From CALVUJ01 sp045119835 (GTDB lineage Bacteria > Bacillota_I > Bacilli_A > RFN20 > DUOF01): a stretch of 25,946 bases of DNA. The position numbers and the translations under genes are program-made. Location of the stretch: the NCBI GenBank assembly GCA_045119835.1, contig JBGVED010000025.1:1-25946 (forward strand), written 5' to 3'. The notes beneath the pieces are model-generated. The model saw only the letters and a program-made list of their open reading frames with translations. It was not told the origin of the DNA and searched no databases. Below are positions 23,850 through 25,946 of the stretch, one piece after another (position 1 is the stretch's first letter; each line of letters starts with the position of its first letter).

Positions 23850-25020
23850 TTTTCCAATAATTCGTAAAAATATCTTTGAATTTCAACTGTTCTATATTAT
23901 TTTTAGAGTACACACTAAAGAATGTTTGCCATCCGGTGTTTGGATTGGTTATTATTATTCTTCCTATTTTATCTTCAGTGTTTATTGGCGCTTCTTGATT
24001 TGTTATTTCTATTGTGACGTTCATAGTAGAGGGACGTTCATTTTTTTTTGTAACGTAAGTTATATCTTCTTTAGCAATAATAGGAGCATTTGTTGTTTTT
24101 GCGTTATGGAATGTGTAATTAGAGATAGTTTCTCCTTTTTTATAAAGGGTTACTACTTTGTAGTTGTTAAATCCATAGTTCATTAGGCTGGTTGTGTCGG
24201 CATTTCTGGATGAAGAAGTTTCGGCATCCATTACAACTGTTATAAATCTTAAACCATTTCTTTCTGCAGTTGCAGTTAGGTTAAAGCCTGAATCTGATGT
24301 GTAGCCTGTTTTTAGTCCATCCATTCCTTCATAGAATCGCACTAGTTTATTTGTGTTTACTAGCCAAAATGGTTTCTCGGTATTTTCTCTTATGTATCCT
24401 TCATACATTGATGTGTATTTTAATACTTCATCTTTATAATTGGTTAATAGTGCTAGTGCAAGTGTAGCCATATCATTTGCAGTAGTGTAATGGTTTGGGT
24501 CATGGAAGCCAGTTGCGTTTATAAAATTAGTGTCATTCATCCCTAATTTTTTTGCCATATGATTCATTTCTTTTATGAAGTTCGTTTCTGTCCCAAAGGT
24601 GTGTTCTCCTAATGCAATTATTGCGTCGTTTGCAGATGCTATACATATTGATTTGAATAAGTCGTGCACAGAAATTTGTTCGCCTTCTTCTAAAAAAACT
24701 TGAGATCCACCCATCGAAGCTGCGTTGTTACTTACGGTAACTATATCATTGTATGATATTTTATTTTCTTCTATTTGTTCAAGAATTAAGAATATTCCCA
24801 TCATTTTTGTCATGCTAGCAGGGTATTTTCGTTCATTAATATTTTTGCTATAAATTATTTGTCCGGTTGAATATTCCATAAGTAGCCCTATGGGTGAGTC
24901 AATTTCTATTTGTGGGCTGTAAAGGTTTTCCTCATTTGCATGAATTGTGTTTGTATTAACGTTTATGTATAAAAAAGATATTGCAAGTGACAGAAAAGAT
25001 ATAATTTTAATTTTTTTCAT
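23836..25020 (-). CDS. dacF: D-alanyl-D-alanine carboxypeptidase (DacF type)
   Basis: The 394-residue protein is a low-molecular-weight penicillin-binding protein that trims the terminal D-Ala of peptidoglycan stem peptides outside the membrane. A signal peptide is visible (basic start MKKIK, hydrophobic core about 6-21, likely cleavage near the 'IHAN' at 26-29). All active-site motifs are present: S69-M-T-K72, S129-A-N131, and K237-T-G239. A C-terminal beta-rich domain follows. There is no clear C-terminal amphipathic membrane helix. The start has GGAGGA at normal spacing. In B. subtilis dacF sits next to spoIIAA; here the two are on the same strand but 3 kb apart. It could also be a DacA- or DacB-type paralogue; context favours DacF. 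Confidence 0.88.
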   Translation of the reverse strand: MKKIKIISFLSLAISFLYINVNTNTIHANEENLYSPQIEIDSPIGLLMEYSTGQIIYSKNINERKYPASMTKMMGIFLILEQIEENKISYNDIVTVSNNAASMGGSQVFLEEGEQISVHDLFKSICIASANDAIIALGEHTFGTETNFIKEMNHMAKKLGMNDTNFINATGFHDPNHYTTANDMATLALALLTNYKDEVLKYTSMYEGYIRENTEKPFWLVNTNKLVRFYEGMDGLKTGYTSDSGFNLTATAERNGLRFITVVMDAETSSSRNADTTSLMNYGFNNYKVVTLYKKGETISNYTFHNAKTTNAPIIAKEDITYVTKKNERPSTMNVTIEITNQEAPINTEDKIGRIIITNPNTGWQTFFSVYSKNNIEQLKFKDIFTNYWKTLIN

Positions 25021-25055
25021 TGTATTCCTCCTTGATTAATTGATATGAATTTTTT

Positions 25056-25084
25056 TTGCTAAATATGTTATAAAAGTATATAAT
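25056..25084 (+). promoter_or_regulatory. Promoter of tRNA-Thr
   Basis: TTGCTA (25056-25061), 17 bases, TATAAT (25079-25084). The predicted start is about 25 bases before the mature tRNA. The same A/T-rich stretch must also hold the divergent dacF promoter, which I could not define. Confidence 0.6.
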
Positions 25085-25116
25085 GTTTATATTATATTAT
25101 GATAGTATATAAATGC

Positions 25117-25192
25117 GCTGGCTTAGCTTAATTGGTAGAGCAACTGAATCGTAATCAGTAGGTTGTGGGTTCAAGTCCTATAGCCAGCACCA
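25117..25192 (+). tRNA. tRNA-Thr (anticodon CGT)
   Basis: A full cloverleaf: acceptor GCTGGCT (25117-25123) pairs with AGCCAGC (25182-25188), the anticodon stem ACTGA/TCAGT holds a 7-base loop with U33 and anticodon CGT (codon ACG), and the T arm has GGTTCAAGTCC. The discriminator is A and CCA is encoded (25190-25192). It is very close to bacterial Thr tRNAs. No strong terminator hairpin follows, only T-rich sequence at 25214-25230. Confidence 0.97.
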
Positions 25193-25230
25193 TTTATTTT
25201 ATGAATAATCTCTGTTTTTTTTGTTTTTTT

Positions 25231-25256
25231 GTACAATTTTTCGTTTTCTATTGTAC
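25231..25256. repeat. Operator-like inverted repeat
   Basis: GTACAAT (25231-25237) and ATTGTAC (25250-25256) are perfect 7-bp arms with a 12-base T-rich spacer, just upstream of the orphan ORF. It could be a repressor site or a hairpin; it has no T run after it on the + strand, so it is not a good + strand terminator. Confidence 0.45.
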
Positions 25257-25288
25257 TTATATTATTGTAAAAGAATGGAGTGAATTAT

Positions 25289-25711
25289 ATGAAAGTGCGC
25301 AGAATTGAATTTATATGGAAAAAGATTGCCAATGAATCTTTTAATTTCGGGGGTATAGACGAGATAAAAATATCTATATTTGAAAAAGCTTCTAAAATTA
25401 TTGTGGAAGTGATTGCTGGTGATTTAAAAATAATTGATGGAACTATAATGTTAGATACTAATTATATTTTAAAACAAATAGGGAAGATTGATTTTGATGA
25501 TGGAGAAAAAGGTCGGGATTTTGAGTTTTTTAAGTATATGTGGCAGTTAGCTGTTAATGATAATGTTTATTCAGGTGTTTTTCAATGCCCTGGATTTGTT
25601 TCAAAAGTGAAAAAAATAATAAGATTTGATACTATATTAATTTTAATGAATAAAAAAGTTGCAGATTATTCGAAAAAAAGCGTTAATAACGTGCCTTCTT
25701 TGAATGATTAA
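25289..25711 (+). CDS. Hypothetical protein, 140 residues
   Basis: I do not recognise this protein. The preferred start is ATG 25289, because GGAGTG at 25277-25282 lies at correct spacing; a GTG at 25280 overlaps that site. The product is soluble-looking with no signal peptide or membrane span. It shows alternating strand-like segments ('KIIVEVIAGDLKIIDGTIML') and a central acidic part ('DFDDGEKGRDFEFFKYMWQL'), which suggests a small alpha/beta fold. It lies alone between tRNA-Thr and the rRNA operon, with an inverted repeat in its upstream region. Codon use resembles its neighbours, so there is no sign of recent transfer. Confidence 0.65.
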   Translation: MKVRRIEFIWKKIANESFNFGGIDEIKISIFEKASKIIVEVIAGDLKIIDGTIMLDTNYILKQIGKIDFDDGEKGRDFEFFKYMWQLAVNDNVYSGVFQCPGFVSKVKKIIRFDTILILMNKKVADYSKKSVNNVPSLND

Positions 25712-25712
25712 A

Positions 25713-25900
25713 AAAATGTCGAAAAAAAATAAAAAAAATTAAAAAAAGTAGTTGACATGCATAATAATATAGTGATATTATGTATGGGCATCACGGCTGA
25801 GAGGCAAAAAGTGATGGAGAAATGATCTTTGAAAACTAAATAGAAACGTCAGCAAACAATAATTTTAAGTAAGAAAAAAAGCGAGAGCTAAAAGATATAA
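25713..25900 (+). promoter_or_regulatory. rRNA operon promoter, UP-like A tracts and antitermination leader
   Basis: TTGACA (25752-25757), 18 bases, TATTAT (25776-25781) is preceded by dense A tracts (25713-25748) like an UP element. The leader then has a CATCAC/GTGATG hairpin (25789-25794 with 25811-25816). A boxA-like stretch TGATCTTTGAAAACTA (25823-25838) follows, as in Bacilli rRNA leaders, where Nus factors prevent termination. Confidence 0.85.
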
Positions 25901-25946
25901 ACAATAAGAGAGTTTGATCCTGGCTCAGGATTAACGCTGGCGGCAT
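25901..25946 (+). rRNA. 16S ribosomal RNA, 5' end only
   Basis: The universal 16S start AGAGTTTGATCCTGGCTCAG lies at 25909-25928, followed by a conserved 'ACGCTGGCGGC' run; the gene continues past the window. The 5' boundary is set by comparison with B. subtilis 16S and may be off by a few bases. Confidence 0.95.

Overview
The window is A/T-rich (roughly 30% G+C by eye) and looks like a low-GC Gram-positive Bacilli chromosome. TGG encodes Trp and TGA is used as a stop, so this is the standard bacterial code and not the mycoplasma code. A T-box in front of pheST, a spoIIA sporulation operon, a dacF-type carboxypeptidase and a Bacillus-like rRNA leader all fit Firmicutes. The short 16S fragment and the nucleotide bias suggest an uncultured gut Bacilli lineage close to Mollicutes (RF39-like); that placement is inference.

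Left part, + strand (1-7305): the last ~2,385 residues of a giant secreted or surface protein. It has at least seven repeats of a beta-helix-type module, Ig-like domains and a C-terminal membrane anchor without an LPXTG motif. A possible 29-residue membrane peptide and a bidirectional terminator follow. A pyrimidine-nucleoside phosphorylase (- strand) diverges from a four-gene + strand housekeeping operon at 8657-13138: an RsmF-like rRNA m5C methyltransferase, cardiolipin synthase, TmcAL, and a YgjV-like membrane protein.

Middle, - strand (13130-19091): a transcription unit opens with a strong promoter and a Phe T-box, then pheS and pheT. It runs on without a visible break into three unrecognised or accessory genes: a coiled-coil tail-anchored membrane protein, a trypsin-like protease with no signal peptide, and a small helical protein. 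It ends at a terminator that lies inside the convergent YgjV-like gene. Just upstream of the T-box promoter is a perfect TTGACA-17-TATAAT promoter followed about 75 nt later by an intrinsic terminator, with no ORF between. This is a good candidate for an undescribed small RNA.

Right part (19359-25946): spoIIAA-spoIIAB-sigF (- strand) control the forespore sigma factor. In Bacillus subtilis dacF lies directly upstream of spoIIAA. Here a dacF-like gene lies upstream on the same strand, but three + strand genes with their own promoter separate it: two tandem YwaF-like membrane proteins and a divergent protein-kinase-like protein. Beyond dacF come tRNA-Thr(CGT), one orphan ORF, and the promoter, leader and first bases of a 16S rRNA gene.

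No mobile element, CRISPR array, integrase or phage gene was seen. The most promising leads are the sRNA candidate, the three-gene protease cassette in the pheST operon, and the YwaF/kinase-like island beside the sporulation operon.
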